A stretch of 64,000 bases of DNA from an uncultured Prochlorococcus sp. (GTDB lineage: Bacteria; Cyanobacteriota; Cyanobacteriia; PCC-6307; Cyanobiaceae), in contig CACBFH010000004.1 of the NCBI GenBank assembly GCA_902538515.1, positions 1-64,000 of the forward strand, in the 5' to 3' direction. The translations under genes were made by a program, and so were the position numbers. Below, piece after piece: positions 45,885 to 55,364 of the stretch (its first letter is position 1; each line of letters begins with the position of its first letter). The notes under the pieces are model-generated. The model was not told where the DNA came from, searched no databases, and was given only the letters and a program-made list of their open reading frames with translations.

Positions 45885-46682
45885 ATGATTGAAAATTCTT
45901 CTATTTGGGTGGTTAGTGATGTAGATGGAACTTTAATGGATCACTCATATGATTTAACACCCGCGAGCGAAACTATAAAAGCATTACAAAAATTAAATAT
46001 ACCCGTAATTCTTTGTACAAGTAAAACAGCTGCTGAAGTTGAAGTTATTAGAGAGGAACTTAACTTAAAGGATCCTTATATAGTTGAGAATGGTGCTGCA
46101 ATTTATGGTGAATCTCTCGAAAAGGTTAATGGAAAAATTATTCTTGGAAAAAAATACGAAACTCTTGAAGAAATCTTAGATTTAATTTCACAAGAGATTG
46201 ATTATAGACTGATCCCTCTAAATAATCTTACTGATCAAGAGGCAACTGAATTAACAGGATTAAAAGGAAATTCATTAATTTTAATGAGAGATAGACATTG
46301 GAGTATGCCTTTTTTAAATCCGCCCAGTTTTTTAGAAGAGAGGATTAATATCTGTTGCAAAATGTTCAAAGTAGATATTTTTAGAGGAAACAGGATGAGC
46401 CATTTATTATCTATAAATTCAAATAAAGGAAAAGCAATAAATGCTCTTAAAAATTATTCAAATATTAAAAATATTCAAATTATTGGTTTGGGTGATTCTC
46501 CAAATGATTTACCTTTACTTTTAAACTCAGATATTAAAATTGTTATTCCAGGAATAGATGGACCTAACTTACATTTATTAGATCAATTAAAAGATTTGGA
46601 ATTTACTTTAGCTTCTGAGCCAAATGGATATGGTTGGAAAAATGAAATTAACAAATTACTAAAAAAGCTTGAACTAATTTAG
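45885..46682 (+). CDS. gpgP: Glucosyl-3-phosphoglycerate / mannosyl-3-phosphoglycerate phosphatase (HAD)
   Basis: 265 residues, HAD type IIB (Cof-like). Motif I D12-V-D14-GT (VVSDVDGTLMDH), motif II LCTSKT, cap region ENGAAIYGE, and GLGDSPNDLPLL motif IV. Removes phosphate to release glucosylglycerate. Immediately follows the GH13 gene with no gap. Confidence 0.92.
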   Translation: MIENSSIWVVSDVDGTLMDHSYDLTPASETIKALQKLNIPVILCTSKTAAEVEVIREELNLKDPYIVENGAAIYGESLEKVNGKIILGKKYETLEEILDLISQEIDYRLIPLNNLTDQEATELTGLKGNSLILMRDRHWSMPFLNPPSFLEERINICCKMFKVDIFRGNRMSHLLSINSNKGKAINALKNYSNIKNIQIIGLGDSPNDLPLLLNSDIKIVIPGIDGPNLHLLDQLKDLEFTLASEPNGYGWKNEINKLLKKLELI

Positions 46683-46686
46683 TGAC

Positions 46687-47631
46687 ATGAATGATTTAAA
46701 AATTAATTTCCCAATTGATAAATTTGAAAAATTAATTATTGATATTGGTTGGGAATCCTTGGATGATTGGTTCAATTTTTGGAATAATCAAAGAAATATT
46801 ATTTCAATTGATCAATATTGGAACAATAAAGTAAATGATGATTGGATTTGGGGTTTAGCTTTACCTCTTTTATCTCAGGCTTATAAATTTCAAAATAATT
46901 TTTCTGAAAGAAAAATAATTGGTATCTCAGCTCTGCCTGGTACAGGTAAAACAACATTAGGTAAATGGCTCGAGGCCATATCGGTAAAATTAAAGTTTAA
47001 AATCGCTGTTATTTCAATTGACGACTTTTATCTCCCTTCAGAAGAAATGGAATTAGCAATTAAAAATAACCCTTGGAATGTCTCAAGGGGGTTTCCTGGT
47101 AGTCATTCAGTAAAATTGATGCATGAGAAATTATTAGATTGGAAGATAAACGGTGAATTAAATGTACCAGTTTTCGATAAATCTTTAAGAAATGGCTTGG
47201 GAGATAGATCTCATTGGAGATTAGATAATCCTGATTTATTAGTTCTTGAAGGTTGGTTCTTGGGAATTGAACCTATATCTATTGATGTTGATGATCATTC
47301 TATAAATTCTTCAGAGTTGAGCCCTCATGAATCTTCTTATAGAATTAAAATTCAAAATAATCTTCATACATATTTAGATGTTTGGAAATTAATTGACAAT
47401 ATTTGGCACCTAAAGCCTTTGAAGTTTGAATATATGAATATTTGGAAGATAAATCAAGAGAAAGAAATGTTATTAAAAAAAGGAAAAGCTCTTAAAGATG
47501 AAAAATTATCTAAATTCTTGAGAATGCTTAATGTTTCTATTCCTCAGGAAAGTTTTGATGTTGTCAATTCTTATGCTTTGCTATTAATTGATCAAGAAAG
47601 AAAGTTAGTTGAAGCTGGATTAAATTCGTAG
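46687..47631 (+). CDS. glyK: D-glycerate 3-kinase (GLYK-type)
   Basis: 314 residues. P-loop ALPGTGKTT (82-90), then AVISIDDFYLPS and VLEGWFLG, the plant/cyanobacterial GLYK pattern. Phosphorylates glycerate to 3-phosphoglycerate; known in photorespiration. Here 4 bp after gpgP, it could also recycle glycerate released from glucosylglycerate. Confidence 0.93.
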   Translation: MNDLKINFPIDKFEKLIIDIGWESLDDWFNFWNNQRNIISIDQYWNNKVNDDWIWGLALPLLSQAYKFQNNFSERKIIGISALPGTGKTTLGKWLEAISVKLKFKIAVISIDDFYLPSEEMELAIKNNPWNVSRGFPGSHSVKLMHEKLLDWKINGELNVPVFDKSLRNGLGDRSHWRLDNPDLLVLEGWFLGIEPISIDVDDHSINSSELSPHESSYRIKIQNNLHTYLDVWKLIDNIWHLKPLKFEYMNIWKINQEKEMLLKKGKALKDEKLSKFLRMLNVSIPQESFDVVNSYALLLIDQERKLVEAGLNS

Positions 47632-47720
47632 TTTTTAAAGATTTCTTTTTTTTCAGTAATTTTTTATACATTTTTTTTAACTCTAGATGGTGTTTAATGT
47701 TAATTATTTTTGCTTTTGCG

Positions 47721-47948
47721 ATGGTTGAGTTTTCTTACAAAAATGAGGGTTGTAGAATGGTTGTATTGAGATGTATTGGCCCATCAAATTTTTTTTTAGA
47801 AAGAGTTTTATTCCCAACTGATATTCTTACTTTTACTGCTCCAGATGATTCAAGAGTAGAAATCTGGGGTAATGAATTGTATGGCCCTAAGTTGGAAGAG
47901 AGAATAAGAATTTCTGCTAACAATCAAGATTCGAAATTAGTTGCCTAG
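47721..47948 (+). CDS. DUF1830 protein
   Basis: 75 residues from ATG at 47721; an 8-residue hydrophobic extension from 47697 is less likely. EFSYKNEGCRMVVLRCIGPS and FLERVLFPTDILTFTAP match the DUF1830 pattern of cyanobacteria. Function is not known. 89 bp after glyK. Confidence 0.82.
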   Translation: MVEFSYKNEGCRMVVLRCIGPSNFFLERVLFPTDILTFTAPDDSRVEIWGNELYGPKLEERIRISANNQDSKLVA

Positions 47949-48039
47949 AAAATATAGAGACTACTAATTGTCTTCGAGTCAAAATTTTTTACAAATACTT
48001 ATTTTTTATTGATATTATCTAACTAGTTTAGTTTTAGAG

Positions 48040-48165
48040 ATGCATTATTTTTCTTCTTTTGCTATAGGAGGTTTTGTTCCTTCTGCTGCTATTGCTGGGG
48101 TTCTACTTTTAGTAGGTTTAGGAGCTTTCTTTTATCTAGGCATCAAAGGGCCCACAGATTATTAA
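48040..48165 (+). CDS. 41-residue single-span membrane protein
   Basis: ATG at 48040. SSFAIGGFVPSAAIAGVLLL is followed by VGLGAFFYLGIKGPTDY. One span with short ends resembles small photosystem or cytochrome-complex subunits, but I cannot match it to a named subunit. Confidence 0.6.
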   Translation: MHYFSSFAIGGFVPSAAIAGVLLLVGLGAFFYLGIKGPTDY

Positions 48166-48226
48166 TGCTTATTACAATGAAAAAATAGTTTTTTAATTTT
48201 TTATAACCCTACTTTGTTATTTAATT

Positions 48227-48361
48227 ATGGATTTAACAACTATTTTATTTATCTTAAGCTTACCATTTGTTCTATTAACTGTTTATTTTGGGACAAAAAA
48301 TGATTTTTACGAGAGTGATAACTATAAAGGTGATGGTTGTGCTCATGATGTCAAAAGGTAA
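48227..48361 (+). CDS. 44-residue membrane protein
   Basis: ATG at 48227. One span (about 4-21), then GTKNDFYESDNYKGDGCAHD, a Gly/Asp-rich tail that is typical of other very short cyanobacterial membrane proteins. Function unknown. Confidence 0.6.
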   Translation: MDLTTILFILSLPFVLLTVYFGTKNDFYESDNYKGDGCAHDVKR

Positions 48362-48369
48362 CATTTTTC

Positions 48370-48642
48370 TTAATCGCCGCTAAATACACAAGTCCATTTA
48401 CTGTCAAACTGCCAAACAGGTTTATATATCTCATTAGTAATTTTTTCACCTGCCTTTTTACATGTTTCCAAGTTATTCATTGGAATAGAATGTAATGATG
48501 GACTTGTGATTCCACTTACCTCTGGTCTACCTCCAGGCCCTTGTCTATATGTTCCAATTATTAACCAATAATTAGCTTTTACAGAATCAGAAAAGGTTAT
48601 AGAAAAAAGAAAAAATAGTATTAAAAAGAATTTTTTTTTCAT
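48370..48642 (-). CDS. Exported small protein, unknown function
   Basis: 90 residues. Signal peptide (1-24, ending SVKAN). The mature part WLIIGTYRQGPGGRPEVSGI and two cysteines (LETCKKAG and KWTCVFSG) suggest a disulfide-stabilised periplasmic or lumenal domain. No family recognised. Convergent with the 44-residue gene, 8 bp away. Confidence 0.7.
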   Translation of the reverse strand: MKKKFFLILFFLFSITFSDSVKANYWLIIGTYRQGPGGRPEVSGITSPSLHSIPMNNLETCKKAGEKITNEIYKPVWQFDSKWTCVFSGD

Positions 48643-48722
48643 TTATTTATATTAGCTTTTACTTATTAAATGTAAATTAGATTTCCGAAATTGCTATTAA
48701 TGAATTAGGTGATCTAAATTTT

Positions 48723-49523
48723 TTGGAATATATAAGGTTTATTTTATATGGCTTGATTCAAGGTTTAACTGAATTTATCCCTGTTAGTAGTACTGCTCAT
48801 TTAAAAGTCATACCTCTTTTTTTTGGAATTGATGATCCAGGTCCATCTTTGTCGGCAATAATTCAGATTGGTAGTGTCTTGGCTCTAATTTGGTATTTTA
48901 AAAATGATATCTTTAAATTAAGAAGGGGCTATAAAAAAAATATTTTTGTTTATTTATTAAATGAAAGTTTATTTAGGTCAATTTTGATTGGTACTATTCC
49001 AATTATTTTGTTTGGTGGAACTATTAAACTATTTCTTCCTTATTTTTTTGAAAATATTCTTCGTTCAAATTTATCAATCGCATTAGTTTCCTTCCTTATG
49101 GCTATTTTCATGTTCATAGCTGATAGTTCAAAGAAAGGTTCAATAAATTTAAAAAATCATAACTATTCGGATAGTTTACTTATTGGTCTTTCTCAGTCCT
49201 TTGCCATTTTTCCTGGTGTCTCCAGGTCTGGTATTACTATTTCTACCGCTTTAATATCAGGTTGGAAAAGAGAAGATGCCGCTAAATTCTCCTTTCTTTT
49301 AGGTATCCCAGCCATTACTTTTGCTGCTATTATTGAATTCTTTTTTTCTTTAAATGAATTTAATTCGTTTAGTTTTTTACCTCTAGTTGTTGGACTCACA
49401 ACGGCATTTCTGTCTTCATTGTTTTCTATCGATTTCTTAATAAAGTATTTTTCTTCAAATGGATTGAAACTATTTATTTTGTATCGAATTGTATTTGGTT
49501 TAGTAATTCTTCTGAATCTATAA
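48723..49523 (+). CDS. uppP: Undecaprenyl-diphosphatase
   Basis: 266 residues, BacA-type. QGLTEFIPVSSTAHL and FPGVSRSGITISTALISG are the two conserved active-site blocks, with about eight hydrophobic segments. Recycles the lipid carrier for peptidoglycan. Start is TTG at 48723; no ATG fits. Confidence 0.95.
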   Translation: MEYIRFILYGLIQGLTEFIPVSSTAHLKVIPLFFGIDDPGPSLSAIIQIGSVLALIWYFKNDIFKLRRGYKKNIFVYLLNESLFRSILIGTIPIILFGGTIKLFLPYFFENILRSNLSIALVSFLMAIFMFIADSSKKGSINLKNHNYSDSLLIGLSQSFAIFPGVSRSGITISTALISGWKREDAAKFSFLLGIPAITFAAIIEFFFSLNEFNSFSFLPLVVGLTTAFLSSLFSIDFLIKYFSSNGLKLFILYRIVFGLVILLNL

Positions 49524-49576
49524 TTCTTTAAATAATTTTTTTTCAATTATGTTAAGGTTTTAAAAAAAAGTATTTT

Positions 49577-49729
49577 ATGGATATTTTTATAACTTTCCAA
49601 CTAGGTGTAGTTGAAGTTTCGAATCTTACAATAGTAATATTAGCGTTATTTTCATCTTTTACTTTCATTGCTGTAGGAATAAGTTCTTATAAACTATATA
49701 AATCTCTCATTAATGATGAAGATAATTAA
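49577..49729 (+). CDS. 50-residue membrane protein
   Basis: ATG at 49577. TFQLGVVEVSNLTIVILALF contains the start of one span, then AVGISSYKLYKSLINDEDN. It lies directly before the tRNA-Pro gene on the opposite strand. No family recognised. Confidence 0.55.
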   Translation: MDIFITFQLGVVEVSNLTIVILALFSSFTFIAVGISSYKLYKSLINDEDN

Positions 49730-49803
49730 TCGGAACGGCGGGATTTGAACCCACGACCCCCACTACCCCAAAGTGGTGCGCTACCAAACTGCGCTACGCC
49801 CCG
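49730..49803 (-). tRNA. trnP: tRNA-Pro(GGG)
   Basis: 74 nt. Acceptor stem CGGGGCG pairs with CGTTCCG (two G-U pairs), then discriminator A. The anticodon arm CCACT / AGTGG holds loop TTGGGGT, giving anticodon GGG. T-arm has GTTCAAATC. No CCA is encoded. Confidence 0.93.
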
Positions 49804-49830
49804 CATTATTACTATAAAGATAAGAGGGAT

Positions 49831-50559
49831 TTAAATGCTATTCTTTATAGGATTGTTATCAGATCTCAATACACACTTATCAACTTCCCAATTAAAGTTT
49901 TCCCAAACATTTTCTTTTAATTTGTAACTACTTCCAGTAAAATTTCCCAATTTAACTTTTGTAGGAGCAGCAGAACAATATTGTCTATTTCCTAATGCTG
50001 CAAGATATTGTTGATGATATTTTTCTGCATAAAAGTAAGTTTCTACTTTCTTTATTTCTGTTTTTATAGATCCAAGATTTTTTTTATTTAGTTCTTTTTG
50101 ATACTGTTCTTTACTTGCTAAAATAATTTTTTTATTATTATCATTTTTAAAAAATATAGCTGACCTATATTGTGTCCCCATGTCATTACCTTGCCTGTTT
50201 TTTTGAGTAGGGTCATGGCATTCCCAAAACATTTTTAATAAATCACTTATATCTATTTCACTTTTATTCCAGATAACTCTTACTACTTCTGAATGGCCAG
50301 TTAAACCGGAACATACTTCATAGTAAGATGGGTTGCTTTTATCTCCTCCTGCATAACCTACGGAAGTAGTAACAACCCCAGGAAGTTTCCAAAAACATTT
50401 TTCAGCTCCCCAGAAACAACCACACCCAAATATTATTTCATCTTCTTTTGGATTAGGTTCTTTTTTTATATCTGTTTTTAAAATTCTATGAACTGAATCG
50501 ACTTCTTTTGTATAAGTGGATTGTTCATTATTCATAATTTTTTTTAAAAATTTGAACAT
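49831..50559 (-). CDS. msrA: Peptide methionine sulfoxide reductase A
   Basis: 242 residues, with a 40-residue N-terminal extension. The catalytic motif is GCFWG with Cys48 (an extra Cys at 46). VGYAGGDKSNPSYYEV and AEKYHQQYLA are conserved. Repairs oxidised methionine. 38 bp after the ABC exporter gene. Confidence 0.95.
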   Translation of the reverse strand: MFKFLKKIMNNEQSTYTKEVDSVHRILKTDIKKEPNPKEDEIIFGCGCFWGAEKCFWKLPGVVTTSVGYAGGDKSNPSYYEVCSGLTGHSEVVRVIWNKSEIDISDLLKMFWECHDPTQKNRQGNDMGTQYRSAIFFKNDNNKKIILASKEQYQKELNKKNLGSIKTEIKKVETYFYAEKYHQQYLAALGNRQYCSAAPTKVKLGNFTGSSYKLKENVWENFNWEVDKCVLRSDNNPIKNSI

Positions 50560-50597
50560 AATTGTAATCTTATAGATTATAAGTTAGGAAATAAATT

Positions 50598-52343
50598 TTA
50601 GCTGTTAACAATATTAGTTGCTAATTCCCTTTCCCAAAGTTGTTTGTATAAACCGCTTTCTTTTACTAAATCTTTATGATTTCCTTCTTGTACTATTTGT
50701 CCTTTGTCCATTACTAAAACCCTGTCGCAAGATGCTGCCACAGATAGTTGGTGACTAATCATTATGATTGTCTTATTATTTCTTTCTCTTATCTCATCTA
50801 TTATTATTGCTGCTGTTTTATTATCAACACTTGCTAAAGCATCATCAAGGATAATAACAGGAGAATTTACAAGTAATGCTCTCCCAAGTGCTGTTCTTTG
50901 TCTCTGCCCACCACTAAGTGTGATTCCTCTTTCTCCAACAATTGTTTTAAATTTCTGAGGGAAATTATTTATATCATCGATCAACCCTGCTTTTATAGCA
51001 CTTTCTTTTACTAACATTTTTGAAGCTTTTGGCACTCCAAAACGAAGGTTTTCTGAAATTGTAGAAGTAAATAAGAATGCTTCTTGTGGAACGATTGAAA
51101 TATTTTTTCTAAGATCATCTAATTTAATTGTTTTGATATCAATTTCATCTAAAAATAGTTGACCGTCAGGAATTTCAATTGTTCTTCCTAGAGATTTAGC
51201 TAGTGTTGTTTTGCCGCAACCTACTGGGCCAACAATTGCGATAAGTTCTCCGGGGAAAATTTTGAAATTTAGACTATTAAGTGAATTAAATTTTGAGTCT
51301 GGATATTTTATTGTTAAGTTTTTTGCTTCTAATAATCCTTTTATCTTTCTTTTCAAAAATTTGGTGTTTGCTCTATCCACAATATTTGGTTTGTTCAGAA
51401 ATATTTCTTCTACTCTGTCTAAACTTACTTGACCGAGCTGAAAAGTATTCAATGTAAAACCTAAGAGAGCCGTTGGGAAAACAAGCCTTTCAACGTAAAG
51501 GATTAATGCTACTAAACCACCTATTGTAATGAATCCACTCTCTACTTGAAATGTTCCTAAACCTAATAAAATCAATAAAGAAATTGATGAGACGCCTTGC
51601 AGTAGTGGGAATAGTGTACTTGCTGTTCTTGCAAGTTTTATCGCTGAATTTCTATAGGCTTGATTATATATATTAAATTCTTTCTTCTCAGCATTTTCTT
51701 GCGCATAAATTTTAATAGCACTTATACCAGAAAGATCTTCTTGTATGAGATCACTTAGTTTTGATAATGATTCTTGTTGGGCTTTTCTTTGTGTTACCAT
51801 TCTTCCACCAAATAAGCTTACGATTCCAAGGATTAATGGAAATATCATTAGAGAAGATACTGTGAGTGTTTTGTTAATTGAAAACATCGATGGAATTGTA
51901 AATGAATAAGCCAAGATAATATTGCATAAACTTAAAACCGTAAAACCTAGAAGCCTTCTTATGTTTTCAACATCACTTGTAGCCCTACTAATAATATCTC
52001 CACTTCCTTTTTTTTGAATCCAATCCGGGTCTTGAATAAGTAAATGGTCAAAAAGTTTTTGACGAAGATTTACTTCAACTTTTCTGCCTATCCCAAACAC
52101 AATCTGTCTAGAAAATAGTCTTATTAAACCCATTAAGGTAGCTAATATTATTAACCACAATGATTTATAAATTACAAAATCCGAAGAGAAACCATTTTGT
52201 AATTGATCTATTATATTTTTGACTTCTAAAGGTATTACGACGCTTAATATATTTACTAACAAAAGAGCCAAAGCTCCATAAAGAAATTCTTTTTTGTATG
52301 GTCTTAAATATTTAGATATAACCTTGAATTTTAAATTTTTCAT
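50598..52343 (-). CDS. ABC exporter, fused permease and ATPase (MsbA/multidrug type)
   Basis: 581 residues. N-terminal six-span permease (about 1-310) and C-terminal ATPase with Walker A GPVGCGKTT, signature LSGGQRQR, Walker B VIILDDALASVD and switch MISHQLS. The ATPase resembles heterodimer-type exporters. Substrate unknown. It is divergent from the DUF3288 gene. Confidence 0.9.
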   Translation of the reverse strand: MKNLKFKVISKYLRPYKKEFLYGALALLLVNILSVVIPLEVKNIIDQLQNGFSSDFVIYKSLWLIILATLMGLIRLFSRQIVFGIGRKVEVNLRQKLFDHLLIQDPDWIQKKGSGDIISRATSDVENIRRLLGFTVLSLCNIILAYSFTIPSMFSINKTLTVSSLMIFPLILGIVSLFGGRMVTQRKAQQESLSKLSDLIQEDLSGISAIKIYAQENAEKKEFNIYNQAYRNSAIKLARTASTLFPLLQGVSSISLLILLGLGTFQVESGFITIGGLVALILYVERLVFPTALLGFTLNTFQLGQVSLDRVEEIFLNKPNIVDRANTKFLKRKIKGLLEAKNLTIKYPDSKFNSLNSLNFKIFPGELIAIVGPVGCGKTTLAKSLGRTIEIPDGQLFLDEIDIKTIKLDDLRKNISIVPQEAFLFTSTISENLRFGVPKASKMLVKESAIKAGLIDDINNFPQKFKTIVGERGITLSGGQRQRTALGRALLVNSPVIILDDALASVDNKTAAIIIDEIRERNNKTIIMISHQLSVAASCDRVLVMDKGQIVQEGNHKDLVKESGLYKQLWERELATNIVNS

Positions 52344-52422
52344 TTAAATTTGCCGATATGATTAAGATAATGTTTCATTTTTAAATATGTGAGCTAATTT
52401 TATAAATGATTTAGTATTTTTT

Positions 52423-52719
52423 ATGAGTAACGAACAAACTCATCCCTTACATGCAACAGACAAGATTATTATAGATTCTCTTATCATAAAAGAAAAACCA
52501 GAAGATCTTGACTATATCAACTTAGCTAGATTAATAAGTCGTTATGCCAATTTCCCTGGTGAAAATGAATTTAAAAATGATATTGAAAAAATTTTAAAGT
52601 TCTGGAAAATAACTAATAAGGAACTTTTCTTAAAAACTAAAAAAATTTGGTCAAACAATTTCAGGCCTTCTAATACAAATAAAGATTTAGTTGGTTCAGG
52701 TTTTGATACTTCGAATTAA
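52423..52719 (+). CDS. DUF3288 protein
   Basis: 98 residues. [18 protein letters not shown] and [20 protein letters not shown] match the cyanobacterial DUF3288. Cytoplasmic and helical. Function unknown. 28 bp before trpD. Confidence 0.82.
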   Translation: MSNEQTHPLHATDKIIIDSLIIKEKPEDLDYINLARLISRYANFPGENEFKNDIEKILKFWKITNKELFLKTKKIWSNNFRPSNTNKDLVGSGFDTSN

Positions 52720-52747
52720 ATTTCATCTGCATAATCTTCTTAAAAAA

Positions 52748-53797
52748 ATGTCTTCTGATCTATCTAATACTGAAATTCTAAATAATTTGATAGAGGGGAG
52801 GAATCTTGATGATTTAAATGCTAGATCTTTAATGCAAAGATGGTTAAATGATGAAATATCTGATGTCCAAACAGGTGCTTTTTTGGGGGCATTAAGGGCT
52901 AAAGGTTGCACAGGTGGTGAATTGTGTTCTATGGCTGAGGAACTCTTAAATGTTTGTAAATTGCCGGTACCAAGGCCAAATTTGTATATGGTAGATACTT
53001 GTGGTACTGGAGGTGATGGTGCTAATACATTTAATATTTCGACTGCAGTAGCCTTTGTGGCCGCATCTTGTGGTGTAAAAATTGCTAAACATGGTAATAA
53101 AAGTGCTAGTGGAAAAGTAGGATCTGCAGATGTCTTGTTAAATCTTGGTTTGAACTTAAATTGTCCATTAGAAAAAGTAATATCAGCACTAAGTGAAATT
53201 GGAATAACATTTTTATTTGCACCAGTTTGGCATAAATCTTTAATAAAACTTGCCCCATTAAGAAAGGCTCTTGGTATAAGGACTGTATTTAATCAACTGG
53301 GCCCCTTGGTTAATCCTTTAAGACCCAATGCGCAAGTTTTAGGTGTTGCTTCTGAGGATCTTTTAGAACCAATGGGAACTGCATTATTAAAAATGGGAAT
53401 GAATAGAGCAATTGTAGTTCATGGATGTGGCGGTCTAGATGAAGCCTCACTACAAGGAGAAAACAAAGTAGTTTTTGTAGAACAAGGTGAATTACGATTT
53501 TCGAAAATAAATATTTTAGATTTTAACTATGCAAATACTTCCAACGAGGAGCTTGTAGTAAATGAAGGTTACTCAAACCAGGAAATATTATATTCTGTTT
53601 TAAATGGCTCAGGACAAAAATCTCATAAGCACGTTGTTGCCCTGAATACTTCGCTTGTACTATGGGTTGCAGGCATTGAGGATAATTTAAATGAAGGATT
53701 TAATAAAGCTTTATTTTCAATTAATCAGGGAAATCCTTTGAAAAAATTTTTACTACTAAAAAATTATTTATCCGCTGATGAAGTTGTTTCAAATTGA
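52748..53797 (+). CDS. trpD: Anthranilate phosphoribosyltransferase
   Basis: 349 residues from ATG at 52748. Second step of tryptophan synthesis. [18 protein letters not shown] is the PRPP/anthranilate site and [15 protein letters not shown] follows; [12 protein letters not shown] is conserved. The stop TGA shares a base with the carA ATG. Confidence 0.97.
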   Translation: MSSDLSNTEILNNLIEGRNLDDLNARSLMQRWLNDEISDVQTGAFLGALRAKGCTGGELCSMAEELLNVCKLPVPRPNLYMVDTCGTGGDGANTFNISTAVAFVAASCGVKIAKHGNKSASGKVGSADVLLNLGLNLNCPLEKVISALSEIGITFLFAPVWHKSLIKLAPLRKALGIRTVFNQLGPLVNPLRPNAQVLGVASEDLLEPMGTALLKMGMNRAIVVHGCGGLDEASLQGENKVVFVEQGELRFSKINILDFNYANTSNEELVVNEGYSNQEILYSVLNGSGQKSHKHVVALNTSLVLWVAGIEDNLNEGFNKALFSINQGNPLKKFLLLKNYLSADEVVSN

Positions 53798-54936
53798 TGA
53801 TTAATCCATATAAGAAAAATGCAAAATTAGTTTTAAGTAATGGTATTATATTTCCTGGATTTTCTTTTGGTGCATCAGGAACTGCTTTAGGTGAAATAGT
53901 ATTTAATACAGGGATGACGGGATATCAGGAAGTTATTACTGATCCAAGTTATTTTGGGCAAATATTAACATTTACTTATCCAGAAATTGGTAATACTGGT
54001 ATTAATAATGAAGATTCAGAATCTAACTTTAGTGTTAAAGGGATAATAGTCAGAAATTATTCATCTAATATAAGTAACTGGAGATCTCTAAAGAATTTTA
54101 ATCAATGGTTAGTTGATAAAAACATAATAGGTCTTTATGGAATTGATACTAGGGCGCTTGTTAAAATTTTGAGATCAAATGGTTCCATGAATGGAATGCT
54201 TACTACTGAAGATAAGACAGTAGAAAATTGTTTGAAAATAATATACGAAACTCCAAATATGGAAGGTTTAAATTTAGCAAAAGAAGTTTCCACAAAGCAT
54301 CAATATTTATGGAAAAATCAATCTGAAACAGTTTTTGATGTTAGAAAAAGATATTCTGAAAAATCTAATGTATTAAAAATAGTTGCTATTGATTTTGGAA
54401 TAAAAAAATCAATTTTAAATAGACTAGTTTCTCATGGTTGTGAGGTGTTAGTTTTACCTTCGCGATCTTCTTTAAAAGATGTACTATCAAATAATCCAGA
54501 TGGTATATTCTTTTCAAATGGTCCAGGTGATCCTTCTTCTGTTGCTGAAGGTATAGATTTAGCTAGATCACTTATTGAATTTGGTGAAATACCAATGTTC
54601 GGAATTTGTCTTGGCCATCAAATATTTGGATTAGCTTTGGGAGGTACAACTTATAAACTCCCTTTTGGACATCGTGGTTTAAATCATCCTTGCGGCAAGA
54701 ATAATAAAATTGAGATAACTAGTCAGAATCATGGTTTTGCTATTGACCCCAACTCACTTTCAAATGACAAAGTTAAAATAACACATTACAACCTTAACGA
54801 TAATACTGTCGCAGGATTAGAAGTTAATGACAAGCCAATATTTAGTGTTCAATATCATCCGGAAGCAGGACCTGGTCCACATGATTCAGATTATTTGTTT
54901 AAAAAATTTGTTTCTCTAATGTTAGAAAGATGTTGA
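53797..54936 (+). CDS. carA: Carbamoyl-phosphate synthase, small (glutaminase) subunit
   Basis: 379 residues. N-terminal small-subunit domain (FGASGTALGEIVFNTGMTGY) and C-terminal class I amidotransferase with the cysteine in FGICLGHQ and the His/Glu pair in QYHPEA. Supplies ammonia to CarB for arginine and pyrimidine synthesis. Its start overlaps the trpD stop by one base. Confidence 0.97.
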   Translation: MINPYKKNAKLVLSNGIIFPGFSFGASGTALGEIVFNTGMTGYQEVITDPSYFGQILTFTYPEIGNTGINNEDSESNFSVKGIIVRNYSSNISNWRSLKNFNQWLVDKNIIGLYGIDTRALVKILRSNGSMNGMLTTEDKTVENCLKIIYETPNMEGLNLAKEVSTKHQYLWKNQSETVFDVRKRYSEKSNVLKIVAIDFGIKKSILNRLVSHGCEVLVLPSRSSLKDVLSNNPDGIFFSNGPGDPSSVAEGIDLARSLIEFGEIPMFGICLGHQIFGLALGGTTYKLPFGHRGLNHPCGKNNKIEITSQNHGFAIDPNSLSNDKVKITHYNLNDNTVAGLEVNDKPIFSVQYHPEAGPGPHDSDYLFKKFVSLMLERC

Positions 54937-54998
54937 CATATTGATTTCTTTTGATTTGATAATTACATTTAATATATTAATTTTTATGGAGGGATAAG

Positions 54999-55364
54999 AT
55001 CATAGAAGATTTCCAGAAGCTTACAGTTTCTTTAAGAGGAAACCTCGATGTGAAAACAAATATTCTTGTTTTTACTTTTAAGGGCCAACTTGATGCCTTT
55101 TCAGAAAAACAATTTAAGACTTTTGTTACTAGTAATTTAGAAAATGAGCTTCCATTTGTTATTGATCTTACAAAAATTGATTTCTTAGATTCATCAGGTC
55201 TTGGAGCACTTGTTCAAACTGCTAAAGAATGCAAAAAGTTGAAACTTGGTTTCTCTGTTGTCGGTAATTCGAGAGTTGCCCAAACAATAAAACTAGTTCG
55301 TTTAGGAGATTTCCTTAACTTGAAGTCAAGCCTTGAAGATGCATTAAATCATCTAAAAAATTGA
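54999..55364 (+). CDS. STAS-domain (anti-sigma factor antagonist-like) protein, probable non-AUG start
   Basis: 121 residues if started at ATC 54999 (or ATA 55002). FLDSSGLGALV contains the Ser phosphorylated in SpoIIAA-type proteins. The only ATG/GTG/TTG in frame is GTG at 55050, which would delete the first beta-strand (LTVSLRGN). A strong site, GGAGG (54988-54992), lies 6-9 bases before ATC/ATA, and a stop at 54978 rules out a longer start. Role unknown, perhaps a partner-switching regulator. Confidence 0.8.
   Translation: MIEDFQKLTVSLRGNLDVKTNILVFTFKGQLDAFSEKQFKTFVTSNLENELPFVIDLTKIDFLDSSGLGALVQTAKECKKLKLGFSVVGNSRVAQTIKLVRLGDFLNLKSSLEDALNHLKN

Noticed and set aside
49730..49803. tRNA-Pro as an integration site
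   Set aside because: I saw no second copy of its 3' end in the window, and both sides are ordinary chromosomal genes.
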